This document shows, piece by piece, positions 1 through 8,735 of a stretch of DNA of 64,000 nucleotides. Below the pieces are notes generated by a model, which was not told the origin of the DNA, ran no database searches, and saw only the letters and a list, made by a program, of their open reading frames with translations. The position numbers and the translations under genes are program-made. The DNA is from an uncultured Acetatifactor sp. (GTDB taxonomy: Bacteria; Bacillota; Clostridia; Lachnospirales; Lachnospiraceae). How positions within the stretch are numbered: the stretch's first letter is position 1; each line of letters opens with the position of its first letter. Location of the stretch: NCBI GenBank assembly GCA_947625675.1, contig CANQPH010000008.1, positions 1 through 64,000 of the forward strand, in the 5' to 3' direction.

Positions 1-43
1 GCATTTGAATTTAGGGGACTTTGTGCGGCAGCACAAATCCCGA

Positions 44-75
44 GATTGGAAATAGCCGTTCGGCTATTTCCAATC
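44..75 (-). terminator. Perfect 15-bp hairpin directly after the mutY stop codon; possible terminator
   Basis: GATTGGAAATAGCCG (44-58) / CGGCTATTTCCAATC (61-75), perfect inverted repeat abutting the stop codon at 76-78. No strong U-tract on the minus strand. Confidence 0.5.
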
Positions 76-1905
76 TTATTCCCTCTGAACCGCATCCGCG
101 GTCATTTCTTTCAAAAGCTCATTCTCCCTGCCCAGCCGGATGTTCAAATATCCGGTGTAGGCGGCAAAGGCGGATGGAATGGGATATTTTGCCTGGGTTT
201 CCAGGGCTTCCGCAAAAATCCATTCCTTCGTCTCCTCCGTAGGCTCCCTGGGCGAAAGCTCGTCCACCCGGATCATGTAGGCCTTCATGTGCCACTCCTT
301 GTGGGTGAAAATATGCTTGGCCTCCGGAAGCGGCTGGATCCGCAGCACCCGGATCCCGTTTTTCTCCAGATATTCCGTCACCTCTTCCGCAGTGCGGAAG
401 CCCTCCAGGGAAGGGAACTCATACATTCCGGCCAGCAGTCCCCTGCCGCTGCGCTTGTGCAGAGCCGCCTTGTTCTCATCCCGGATGAGCAGAACGGTCT
501 TTTCCTCCACCTTGCGCCGTTTTTTCTCCGTCTTTACCGGAAAATCCGTTTCCCGGCCCGCCCCATGGGCCAGGCAGATCTCCGAGAGAGGGCAGACGCC
601 GCAGCGGGGAGCGCCGTTCGGCAGGCAGACACAGGCACCGATCTCCATCATGGCCTGATTGAAATCCCCCGGCCTGTCCCGGGGAATGATTTTCCCCAGA
701 TCCGCCTCCACGGAAGACCGAACCTTTCCGTCCTCCACGGACCTTTCCTCCATGCGGATGCGGGAAACCACCCGCAGGACGTTGCCGTCCACGGCGGGAA
801 CCGGCCTGCCGAAGGCGATGGAGGCGATGGCCCCCGCCGTATAGCTTCCGATCCCCTGCAGGGTCAGCAGCTTCTCATATTCATCGGGCATGACGCCCTG
901 ATGCTCCTCCAGGATCTGCCGGGCCGCTTTCTGCAGATTTCGGACCCGATTGTAATATCCCAGACCTTCCCACAGCTTCAGCAATTCCTCTTCCGGTGCC
1001 AGAGCCAGACTCCGAATGTCCGGCAGCCTCTTCATAAACCGTTCAAAATAGGGTTTCACCGCCTCCACCCTGGTCTGCTGAAGCATGATCTCCGACACCC
1101 AGACCCGATAGGGCGAAGGCTCCTCCCTCCAGGGGAGGATGCGGCGGCTGCGGTCATACCATTCCAGCAAAGGGCCTGGAACATCTTCCAGGCAGCCGGG
1201 CCTTCCCTCCGGATGGAGCCGCACCGGCACGGGCCGATGAAGCTCCAGGGAATCCGGCTCCACCAGACAATCGTAGGCCAGGATCCGCACGCCCCTCTCC
1301 ACCGCCGCACACAGGGCCCTGGCAAAAGCCTCATGATGCTCCCTGTTGGGCATGAAATACCGGGGCCCTTCCATCTGTATCACGAAAAGGACGTAACCCT
1401 GGTACCCTTCCCCTTGAGCCTCCACCAGTTCTTCCATGTGCTTGACCGCCCGCTCCGAGGGTGCATCAGGAAAACTGACCGCTCCGTCCTCTTCCAGGGT
1501 GACGCCCTTTACCTCCAGAAAAATTTTTTCCCTGGAGGTCTCGATATAAAAATCAAACCGGGACTTTCCATAAACCGTTTCCGGCCGCAGGAGCTTCAGA
1601 TCCGGGAAAAGTTCCTTTTTCAAAAGCCACTCCGCCGCAGCCCTGTTGGGCGCCTGGGAATCCATGTTGACCAGAAAGCTCCCGGACTCGCCCCGCTTTT
1701 CCACGGCGATCAGGTCGTAAGGAGTCTTCCGATCCGGATTCCCGCTCCGCTCCAGGTACACCTTCGCCCCCGGCCGAAGCAGTTCCCGGCATCTGCCTGT
1801 ATTTTTAACGTGGACCGTTTCCAGTCGTCCTTCCAGCTTCACATGGGCGATGAAGCGATTCGGACGATCCAGGAACTCCGCTTCCACTACCTCTCCGTAT
1901 TTCAT
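76..1905 (-). CDS. mutY: SfsA (sugar fermentation stimulation / DNA-binding nuclease family) fused to MutY A/G-specific adenine glycosylase
   Basis: N-terminal SfsA-like sequence (FIAHVKLEGRLETVHVKNTGRCRELL...KSRFDFYIE...FLEVKGVTLEEDG...FPDAPSERAVKHMEEL), then MutY (ILPWREEPSPYRVWVSEIMLQQTRVEAV...LQGIGSYTAGAIASIAFG...VDGNVLRV, 4Fe-4S Cys cluster CxxxxxxCxxCPLSEIC) and a NUDIX-like C-terminus. GAGGTAGG RBS upstream of the ATG at 1905. Confidence 0.9.
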   Translation of the reverse strand: MKYGEVVEAEFLDRPNRFIAHVKLEGRLETVHVKNTGRCRELLRPGAKVYLERSGNPDRKTPYDLIAVEKRGESGSFLVNMDSQAPNRAAAEWLLKKELFPDLKLLRPETVYGKSRFDFYIETSREKIFLEVKGVTLEEDGAVSFPDAPSERAVKHMEELVEAQGEGYQGYVLFVIQMEGPRYFMPNREHHEAFARALCAAVERGVRILAYDCLVEPDSLELHRPVPVRLHPEGRPGCLEDVPGPLLEWYDRSRRILPWREEPSPYRVWVSEIMLQQTRVEAVKPYFERFMKRLPDIRSLALAPEEELLKLWEGLGYYNRVRNLQKAARQILEEHQGVMPDEYEKLLTLQGIGSYTAGAIASIAFGRPVPAVDGNVLRVVSRIRMEERSVEDGKVRSSVEADLGKIIPRDRPGDFNQAMMEIGACVCLPNGAPRCGVCPLSEICLAHGAGRETDFPVKTEKKRRKVEEKTVLLIRDENKAALHKRSGRGLLAGMYEFPSLEGFRTAEEVTEYLEKNGIRVLRIQPLPEAKHIFTHKEWHMKAYMIRVDELSPREPTEETKEWIFAEALETQAKYPIPSAFAAYTGYLNIRLGRENELLKEMTADAVQRE

Positions 1906-1910
1906 GGAAC

Positions 1911-2642
1911 CTACCTCAAACGATTGCATTCATAGCGTTCCAGGGTCACGAGACAGGTTTTCAGAGCCTCGTAACGCTCCTCCAGATCTCCCTCGTTCAC
2001 CTCCACGTCACAGGCGATGGCCATGGTCGTGATCATCTCCTGGGTAATGCGATGGTGCAGACCGGCCAGGATGTTCAGCCGTTCCTCATAAGTATCCGCA
2101 TCCAGGAATTCCAACAGCATCGGATCCAGCTGGGGCTCCGGGCCGGACTCCGCTCCGGTTGCTCCGAACGCCTGCGGCGATTCCTGACGGGATCCCACAC
2201 CGGACTTCCCTCCGGACGCTTCGGTTGGCCCGAGCACCTGCGGCGGTTCCTGAAGGGACGCCAGGCCGGACTTCGCTTCGGTTGCTCCGAACGCCTGTGG
2301 CGGCTCCTGTCGAGATCCCACACCGGACTTCCCTCCGGACGCTTCGGCTGCCTGCGGTCGCTCCTGCCAGGCGGCTTCCCTCTCCCGGCGCTGCTTCTCC
2401 CCTTCCGGCCCCTGCAGTTCAAACCGGAATTCCTGCCCCGCATCCGGGTACTTCTCCCGATCCACCCGGTCCAGGAACATGTCCAGGGGGCGGGCGTATA
2501 TTTTGAAATCACCGTACAAGGCCTGGTAAACCACCAGTTTTTCCCCCGTCTCCGTATGTTCCGCAATCCCCACGATCTGGTAAAGGTTTCCCTTGAAATG
2601 CTTATAAATCTCCTGCGCTCTCGGCATAAACGACATGGCCAA
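1911..2642 (-). CDS. DUF1653-like domain protein with internal tandem-repeat linker
   Basis: ORF 243 aa; N-terminus YKHFKGNLYQIVGIAEHTETGEKLVVYQALYGDFKIYARPLDMFLDRVD matches the DUF1653 pattern; middle has repeated ASGGKSGVGSRQE(P/S)PQAFGAT. Confidence 0.8.
   Translation of the reverse strand: MAMSFMPRAQEIYKHFKGNLYQIVGIAEHTETGEKLVVYQALYGDFKIYARPLDMFLDRVDREKYPDAGQEFRFELQGPEGEKQRREREAAWQERPQAAEASGGKSGVGSRQEPPQAFGATEAKSGLASLQEPPQVLGPTEASGGKSGVGSRQESPQAFGATGAESGPEPQLDPMLLEFLDADTYEERLNILAGLHHRITQEMITTMAIACDVEVNEGDLEERYEALKTCLVTLERYECNRLR
2158..2347. repeat. In-frame tandem repeats inside the DUF1653-like gene
   Basis: Near-identical ~67-nt copies at about 2158-2224 and 2281-2347 (123 bp apart) with a degenerate copy between. 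Confidence 0.8.
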
Positions 2643-2726
2643 ACCCTCCTTAAGACATTATACCCATTCTCTTTTAAAATGTCATGAACTTTAGAAAGAA
2701 TTCATGAAATCTTAAGTGATTCCTTT

Positions 2727-5700
2727 TCAATCCGTCACGATCCTCACCTCGCTGGCAAGGCCGCCCCGGCCTTTTTTCTTGGTCACAAGGATCTTTTTGT
2801 CGATGCGTTCCTTCAGCTCGCTCACATGGGAAATGATCCCCACCATGCGGTTCCCCTCGGACAGCCCGTTCAAGGCCTTCATGGCCTGGTTCAAGGCCTC
2901 TTCGTCCAGGGAGCCGAAGCCCTCGTCCACGAACATGGTGTCCAGCCGGATGCCCCCGGCATAAGACTGTATCTCATCGGAAAGGCCCAAGGCCAGACTT
3001 AAGGAAGCCAAAAAAGACTCCCCGCCGGAAAGGGTGCGGATGCTGCGCTCCGAAATATCGCTGGCATGGTCTATCACGTTCAGCTCCAGACCGGCCTTGC
3101 CCCTTTTGTCCTCCCCTTCCTCCTGACGTTTCAGTTCATATTGACCCTGGCTCATCTCCATCAGCCTGACGTTGGCCCGGCGCAGGATTGCGTCAAAATA
3201 AAACATCTGCACGTAGGTCTCCAGATCGATCCGGCGTTTGCCGGTCAGCGTGCCGTTGGCCGTATCGGACAGGGTGCGGATCTTTTGATATTCCGCCTCC
3301 TCCCGAACCAGGCCCTCCTGGCGGTTCTGCACCCTTTGCCGGATCTCCCGGTTTCTCCTGTTATCCGCAAACAGCACCCGGAGACGCTGTTCCTGGACAC
3401 CTTTTTGCTGCTCCAAAAGCTCCAGGGCCGAAGTCGCTTCTTCGATGGAGCCTTCCTCGTCTTCCGCAATCTGGGACCGCAGGAGGGCTATGCCGGACTC
3501 CAATTCCTTTTTCTGATCTTCTATCCGGCAGCAGTTCTCCCGGGCCTCTTCCTCTTCTTGCTCCAACCTCAGGATCCGCCCTTCTTTTTCCGCCATCAGG
3601 GCTGCGTTCTCTTCTCTCCCCCGGTCCCCCAGGCTTTCCTGAAGCTGGGCGGCCTGCCTGCCGCACCCGGCAAGCTCCGTCTGGTTCCGGGTCAGTTCCT
3701 GCTCCAAACCGCTCTGTTCCTGGACCAGGGTTTCCAGTTCCTTCTCCTGCCGGGGGATTTGCTCCTCCAGTCTTTTCTTCTCTGCGAGCTCCGCCTCCTT
3801 CAACCCAAGGGCCTCCTGGATTTCCTTTTGCTTTTGCCGAAGCGTAGAAAGTTCCCGATCCAGCATCTTTCGCTGCTCCTGCTCCGAACAAAGGGAAAAG
3901 GACTCTCCCAGGATCTCTTCCATCCTCCTGCAGATCTTCCGAAAGCCCCCTTCCGCAAGGGCATGACCTTCCCTTTTCTCCTGCAGCAGCTTCTCAACGC
4001 TTTTTTGCCGCTCTCCTTCTTTTTCCAGGAATTTCTCCAGCTGTCCCAACCGTTCCCTGTCCTGTTTGGCCCGATCTTGCCGGGCCTTGAGCTCCCTGGC
4101 CCTGTCCTCCAGTCCCCTCTGCCCATCCTGCACCTCTTCCGGGGAATAAGTGATTTCCTTTTCCATCTCTTCCAGCTGCCGCTTCCATTCTCCGGCCCGG
4201 GCGCTGTGGCCGGCGGCCGTCTCCTGACATTTGGCCGCCTTCTCCCGCTGTCTGTCCACTTCCTCCTTCTCCGGCACCTCTTCCGGCAGACCGGCCAGCT
4301 TCGGATGATGGGAGGAACCGCAGACCGGGCAGGCCTGTCCTTCCGAAAGCCCCCTGGCCAGGAGACCTGCCTGGGCGTCCATAAAACACCTCTCCAGGCC
4401 GTCGCAGATTTCCTTTTCCCTCTGATAAGCCTGAAAAGCTTTCAAATAGGCCTTTTGCTCCCGTTGGTATTCCACTTTGGCGGCCGCCAGCTTCTGCAGC
4501 CGTTCCTGCTGCTTTGCCAGTTCCTTCTTTTCCTGTTCCAGCTGCAGCTCCTGAATTCCCAGCTTCTCCAGGAGCCCGTCCCTCTCCCGCAAAGACTTCG
4601 CTTCCTCTTCATATCGTCCCAAAGCGTCCTGCCCGGCCTCTCTCTGCTCCTGAAGGCGAAACACTTCTGCGGAAAGCCTCCCGCAGTCTTTCAGTCCCGC
4701 CTCCCATTCCTCCCGCTGTCCGGAAAGAAGCTTCTCCCTCTCCTCTTCCCGGTTCCGTTCCAGACACAGGATTTCATAATCTCCAGGTGCGCTTTGCAGT
4801 TCCTCCAGACGGAGCTTGTTCCGGGCGATTTCTCCTTTCCTGGTCTCTCTGTCCGACAGAAGCGCTTCCCTTCGTATTCCCAGGCGACTGATCTCCAGCC
4901 GCTTTTCCCCCGCCTCTTTCAAAAGGCCGTCCAGTTCGGCATATTTCTTTTCTTTTTCCCGAAGCTCCGAAACCTCCTCCTGCAGGGCGCTCCGGCCGGA
5001 CAGGGCCTCTTTTTTCTCCTGCCAGAGCCGCTGGGCCTCTTCCAAAACCGGCTTGACCTCCTCCAGCCGATCCCGGCGGGCGGACAAGGCCTCCCTGCGT
5101 TTCCGGTTCTCCTGCATCTGCAGCAGCCGGGCATTCTGCGCCCCGATCCGCTCGGCCTGCTCATCCAGCTCCCGCTTCGCCCGGGCCTCCTCCGCTTCCC
5201 CTTTTTCCAGCAAGTCCTCCAAGATTTCCAGAGCCCTGACCACCCCGCCTTCAAAGCGGTTCTTTTTCAAGTCCTCCAGTTCCCGGGTCAAAAGAGGATT
5301 CTGGCAGACGATTCCCTGGAGCTCCTGGGCGATGCCGTCTTTCTTCCGCTCATATTCCCGATACCTGGAGTTGGCCTCGTCCTTCAGCCGGTTTTGAAGC
5401 TGCTGATAGATCTCCGTGTGAAAAAGCTGACGCAGGATCTTGCTGCGTTCCTCCGTCTCCGTCAATAAAAGCTTCTGAAAATTGCCCTGGGCGATCATGG
5501 CGATCTGCATGAACTGCTTGTGGTCCAATCCCAGGAGTTCCGTGACGGCCCGGGTCACCTCCGTGGATCTGGTGACGGGACTGCGGCCATCCGGAAAAGA
5601 AAGGGTCGCCTCCCCCTTCTGCAGGGTGCTGCCCGTCCCCCGTTCCTTCTTCCTCTCGTACTCCGGATTCCTGGCCACCACGTAGCTTTTTCCCCCGTGG

Positions 5701-5951
5701 GAGAAGGTCAGTTCCACATAAGTGCGGGTTTCCGGGTCGGCATACTTGCTCCGCAGCATCCCCGGCCTCCGCTCCCCGCCGCTGGTCTCCCCGTACAAGG
5801 CGAAGGTGATGGCGTCAAAAATCGTAGTCTTGCCGGAACCGGTGTCCCCGGTCACCAAGTACAATCCGCTGTCCCCCAGCAGGCGGAAATCGATTTCCGT
5901 CCTCTCCGCATAGGGGCCAAAAGCGCTGATCACCAGCTTCTCCGGTCTCAT
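2727..5951 (-). CDS. sbcC: SbcC exonuclease subunit (Rad50-like SMC ATPase)
   Basis: Walker A GDTGSGKTTIFDAITFALYGE, zinc hook CPVCGSSHHP, C-terminal LSGGESFLASLSLALGLSDEIQ and LDTMFVDEGFGSLDEEAL. Start MRPEKLVISAFGPYAE overlaps the sbcD stop. Confidence 0.95.
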   Translation of the reverse strand: MRPEKLVISAFGPYAERTEIDFRLLGDSGLYLVTGDTGSGKTTIFDAITFALYGETSGGERRPGMLRSKYADPETRTYVELTFSHGGKSYVVARNPEYERKKERGTGSTLQKGEATLSFPDGRSPVTRSTEVTRAVTELLGLDHKQFMQIAMIAQGNFQKLLLTETEERSKILRQLFHTEIYQQLQNRLKDEANSRYREYERKKDGIAQELQGIVCQNPLLTRELEDLKKNRFEGGVVRALEILEDLLEKGEAEEARAKRELDEQAERIGAQNARLLQMQENRKRREALSARRDRLEEVKPVLEEAQRLWQEKKEALSGRSALQEEVSELREKEKKYAELDGLLKEAGEKRLEISRLGIRREALLSDRETRKGEIARNKLRLEELQSAPGDYEILCLERNREEEREKLLSGQREEWEAGLKDCGRLSAEVFRLQEQREAGQDALGRYEEEAKSLRERDGLLEKLGIQELQLEQEKKELAKQQERLQKLAAAKVEYQREQKAYLKAFQAYQREKEICDGLERCFMDAQAGLLARGLSEGQACPVCGSSHHPKLAGLPEEVPEKEEVDRQREKAAKCQETAAGHSARAGEWKRQLEEMEKEITYSPEEVQDGQRGLEDRARELKARQDRAKQDRERLGQLEKFLEKEGERQKSVEKLLQEKREGHALAEGGFRKICRRMEEILGESFSLCSEQEQRKMLDRELSTLRQKQKEIQEALGLKEAELAEKKRLEEQIPRQEKELETLVQEQSGLEQELTRNQTELAGCGRQAAQLQESLGDRGREENAALMAEKEGRILRLEQEEEEARENCCRIEDQKKELESGIALLRSQIAEDEEGSIEEATSALELLEQQKGVQEQRLRVLFADNRRNREIRQRVQNRQEGLVREEAEYQKIRTLSDTANGTLTGKRRIDLETYVQMFYFDAILRRANVRLMEMSQGQYELKRQEEGEDKRGKAGLELNVIDHASDISERSIRTLSGGESFLASLSLALGLSDEIQSYAGGIRLDTMFVDEGFGSLDEEALNQAMKALNGLSEGNRMVGIISHVSELKERIDKKILVTKKKGRGGLASEVRIVTD

Positions 5952-7081
5952 ACCTTCTCCCCCTCCTTCAGCTCTTTCAGCAGACCCCTCAGGAAAGAGG
6001 CCTGCCATTCCTCCATGGGAGAATTGTTCTGGGTTTCAAAAAACTTCTCGAACAATTCTTCCTCCGTTTTCTCTTCCGGCCTCTCCCCCTGCTCCGTCAG
6101 ACGGTCCTCCCTGGTCCTGGAATTGTCATACTCCAGATGCATCAGGTTGGGATAATTGTTCCGAAGCTTTCTGGCGGCGTCCGGCACCTCCTCTTCGTCC
6201 GTCAGGATCACCTGCACGTAATCCTCTGTCCTGCTTCCCGGCCGGATCCTGGCCGCCTCCAGGTAGCTTCCCCGGATCCTGCGCATCTCCCGCAGGGGAC
6301 GCAGAGGAAGGAATTCCAGCCGGACGTCCCCTTTCTCCCGAAGCTCCACCAGGGTCACGGACTTCTCCTGCTCCGCCTCTGAAAAAGAATATTTCAGCGG
6401 GGAGCCGCAATACCGCAGGGTGCTGCGGCCGATGCTCTGGGGCTTGTGGATATGTCCCAGGGCCACGTAATCAAAAGCATCAAAAAGAGAAGCGTCCACG
6501 TTGTCCATCCCCCCGACGTGGATCTCCTCCGATTCGCTGCGCTGGGCCCCCGTCACCAGCTGGTGGGCCACCAGGACGTTGCGGCAGGAAGGATCCGGCG
6601 CCAGGTGCCCAATGGCGATGCGAACCGCATCCTGATAGCTCTCGATCTCCTCTTCCCCGAAAGCGGCCCGGACAATGGAGGGCTTGAGAAAAGGAAGAAG
6701 ATAAATGCAGACCTCGCCGTAGGCGTCCCGGCAGACGATCTTTTTCACCTTCCCGTCATAAACCGGGGACAAATGGACACCGGCCTTCCCCAGAAGACCG
6801 GCGCCAAAAGCCATGCGTTCCGCAGAGTCATGGTTCCCGCTGACGGCGAACACCTTCACTCCTCTGTCCGCCAGTCCGGTCAGGAAGGCGTCCAGCAGGG
6901 TCACCGCCTCCGCAGAGGGAATGGATTTGTCATAAAGATCCCCCGCCAGGAGGACGCCGTCCGCCCGGCGCTCCTCCGCCAGGGATGAGATCTGATCCAG
7001 GATGAATTTCTGGTCCTCCAGCATGGAAAACTCATATATTTTTTTCCCGATATGCAGATCCGACACATGAAGCAGTTTCAT
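5948..7081 (-). CDS. sbcD: SbcD exonuclease subunit (Mre11-like)
   Basis: MKLLHVSDLHIGKKIYEFSMLEDQ...GVLLAGDLYDKSIPSAEAV...FAVSGNHDSAERM...VALGHIHKPQ. Confidence 0.95.
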   Translation of the reverse strand: MKLLHVSDLHIGKKIYEFSMLEDQKFILDQISSLAEERRADGVLLAGDLYDKSIPSAEAVTLLDAFLTGLADRGVKVFAVSGNHDSAERMAFGAGLLGKAGVHLSPVYDGKVKKIVCRDAYGEVCIYLLPFLKPSIVRAAFGEEEIESYQDAVRIAIGHLAPDPSCRNVLVAHQLVTGAQRSESEEIHVGGMDNVDASLFDAFDYVALGHIHKPQSIGRSTLRYCGSPLKYSFSEAEQEKSVTLVELREKGDVRLEFLPLRPLREMRRIRGSYLEAARIRPGSRTEDYVQVILTDEEEVPDAARKLRNNYPNLMHLEYDNSRTREDRLTEQGERPEEKTEEELFEKFFETQNNSPMEEWQASFLRGLLKELKEGEKV

Positions 7082-7237
7082 GGAATTTCCTCCCTCATTC
7101 CTCAATTTCACAGGACTCCCGCTCCCATTCTTCAGAATGTACAGGATATAATATGTCTCTTTTTATCTAACAGTTGTATCTTTTCATCTAGTTTATCTGA
7201 CTGACGAAATTAGGTAATATAAAATAAAAGAAAAGAG

Positions 7238-7510
7238 GTGCCACATAACATGCCCCCTACAAAAGAGAAAACTTCTGCGACTTTCAACAATCGCCGCAAA
7301 TTCATTGAATTGGGCTACAACATCGCTTACTACCGCAAACACGCAGGACTGACCCAGGAGCAGCTGGCGGAAGAACTGGGCATCAGCCGCCAGCACATCG
7401 GAGCCATCGAAGCTCCCAACATCATCCGCCCCATCTCTCTGGAACTGCTGTTCAACATTTCCACCGTCCTGGACGTGGAACCGGCCAAACTTCTGACCTT
7501 CCGGGACTGA
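7238..7510 (+). CDS. XRE/HTH_3 family transcriptional regulator
   Basis: AYYRKHAGLTQEQLAEELGISRQHIGAIEAP helix-turn-helix. ATG at 7250 is an alternative start. Confidence 0.85.
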   Translation: MPHNMPPTKEKTSATFNNRRKFIELGYNIAYYRKHAGLTQEQLAEELGISRQHIGAIEAPNIIRPISLELLFNISTVLDVEPAKLLTFRD

Positions 7511-7529
7511 AGCCCCTCGGGGGCTTTTT
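7511..7529 (+). terminator. Rho-independent terminator of the XRE gene
   Basis: AGCCCC TCG GGGGCT TTTT immediately after the stop codon. Confidence 0.85.
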
Positions 7530-7566
7530 CCCGGGCGGAAGCCTCTCCTGGATCTTCCTCGGACGG

Positions 7567-7585
7567 AAGCCCCTTGGGGCTTTTT
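7567..7585 (+). terminator. Second, duplicated terminator
   Basis: AAGCCCC TT GGGGCTT TTT, similar to the first copy. Confidence 0.7.
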
Positions 7586-7754
7586 CTCGGCTTTCCCAGA
7601 GGGGATTTCTCCTGGTTTTCCCAGGACGAAATTTCTTCTGGTTTTCCTCGGATGAAACCCCCGGTCTTTCTCCTGGAAAGAAGCTTCCGCCTGAAATTTC
7701 TGCCCCGCAAGGTCTGATCTGCTCCGAAATACAAAGGGAACACTCTGCCCTTTC

Positions 7755-8735
7755 TCACCCTTCCAAAAGCGACATGATCAGCACCTCGATGCTCATCCCG
7801 TCCTCCATCCGTCCGGTTTTCACCGCTTCCTCCGCTTCCACGCACTTCGTAACGGCTTTTCTCAGATCCGCATTTCGGAACCTTTCCGCCTGGGCCACGT
7901 ATTTTCCCGCGATGTAAGGGGACAGTCCCACCTTCTGACCTATGGCCCTGTTGTCAAAACCGCCCGCCCGAAGCTCCTTGACCTGCAGCAAAAGATTGTA
8001 TTGCCTGGCCAGGAGAAAGAGGATCCGCATGGGCGGCTCCCGCAGAGCCAGGAGATCATAGTACAGGGACAGGGCGGCCTGGGTCTTCCCTTCCGCAATG
8101 GCGTTGATCATGTCGAAAATGTGATTGCCCACCCGAGCGGTACAGATGGCCTCCACGTCCTCTTTCTCCACCACATCCTTGTCCATACAGTAGCTGATCA
8201 GCTTTTCCAGCTCCATATGGATGTTATCCATGTCCGTCCCCGTTCCGCTCAGGAAAAAACGGGCGGTGTCCGCCGTGATCTTTTTGCCTTCCCGTTTCAG
8301 GATCCCGGCGATCCAGCGCAGGAGGGTGTTCTCGTCCTGGGGTGCGAATTCCGCCGCATATCCGCCGGACTGCACCGTCTTGTAAAGCTTGCTGCGCTTG
8401 TCCACCTCGCTCTCCGTAAACACGAAGAAGGTCGTGGCATTGGGGGAAGCCAGGTATTCCGCCATTTTCTCTCCTCCCGCCTTGAAAAGACCGCTGTTTT
8501 CCACGAAGATCACCCGGCGCTCCGCCAAAAAGGGCAGAGTTTCCGCCAGGTCGATGATCTGCGGGACGGAAATATTTTTTCCCTCAAAAAAATGAGTGTT
8601 CATATCATCCCCGTCTTGGCACAGGGCCGCCCTCAGGCGATCCCGGTACTGTCTGCGCAGATATCGCTCTTCCCCATATAACAAATACATCTGTTTGAAA
8701 CTGCCGTTTTTGATATCTTCGTTGATTCGCTGCAA
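7755..8735 (-). CDS. holA: DNA polymerase III subunit delta
   Basis: 326 aa; YLLYGEERYLRRQYRDRLR...ETLPFLAERRVIFVENSGLF...YKTVQSGGYAAEF; TTG-type start with GGAGGG RBS; position next to comEC. Confidence 0.88.
   Translation of the reverse strand: MQRINEDIKNGSFKQMYLLYGEERYLRRQYRDRLRAALCQDGDDMNTHFFEGKNISVPQIIDLAETLPFLAERRVIFVENSGLFKAGGEKMAEYLASPNATTFFVFTESEVDKRSKLYKTVQSGGYAAEFAPQDENTLLRWIAGILKREGKKITADTARFFLSGTGTDMDNIHMELEKLISYCMDKDVVEKEDVEAICTARVGNHIFDMINAIAEGKTQAALSLYYDLLALREPPMRILFLLARQYNLLLQVKELRAGGFDNRAIGQKVGLSPYIAGKYVAQAERFRNADLRKAVTKCVEAEEAVKTGRMEDGMSIEVLIMSLLEG

Noticed and set aside
46-1935. 629-aa plus-strand ORF antisense to sfsA-mutY (and similar long antisense ORFs at 3066-5468, 11967-13814, 26234-29488, 35776-38703)
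   Set aside because: They are shadow frames opposite clearly conserved genes, with compositionally biased sequence (Arg/His/Leu/Pro-rich) and no recognisable motifs; explained by high GC and codon usage.
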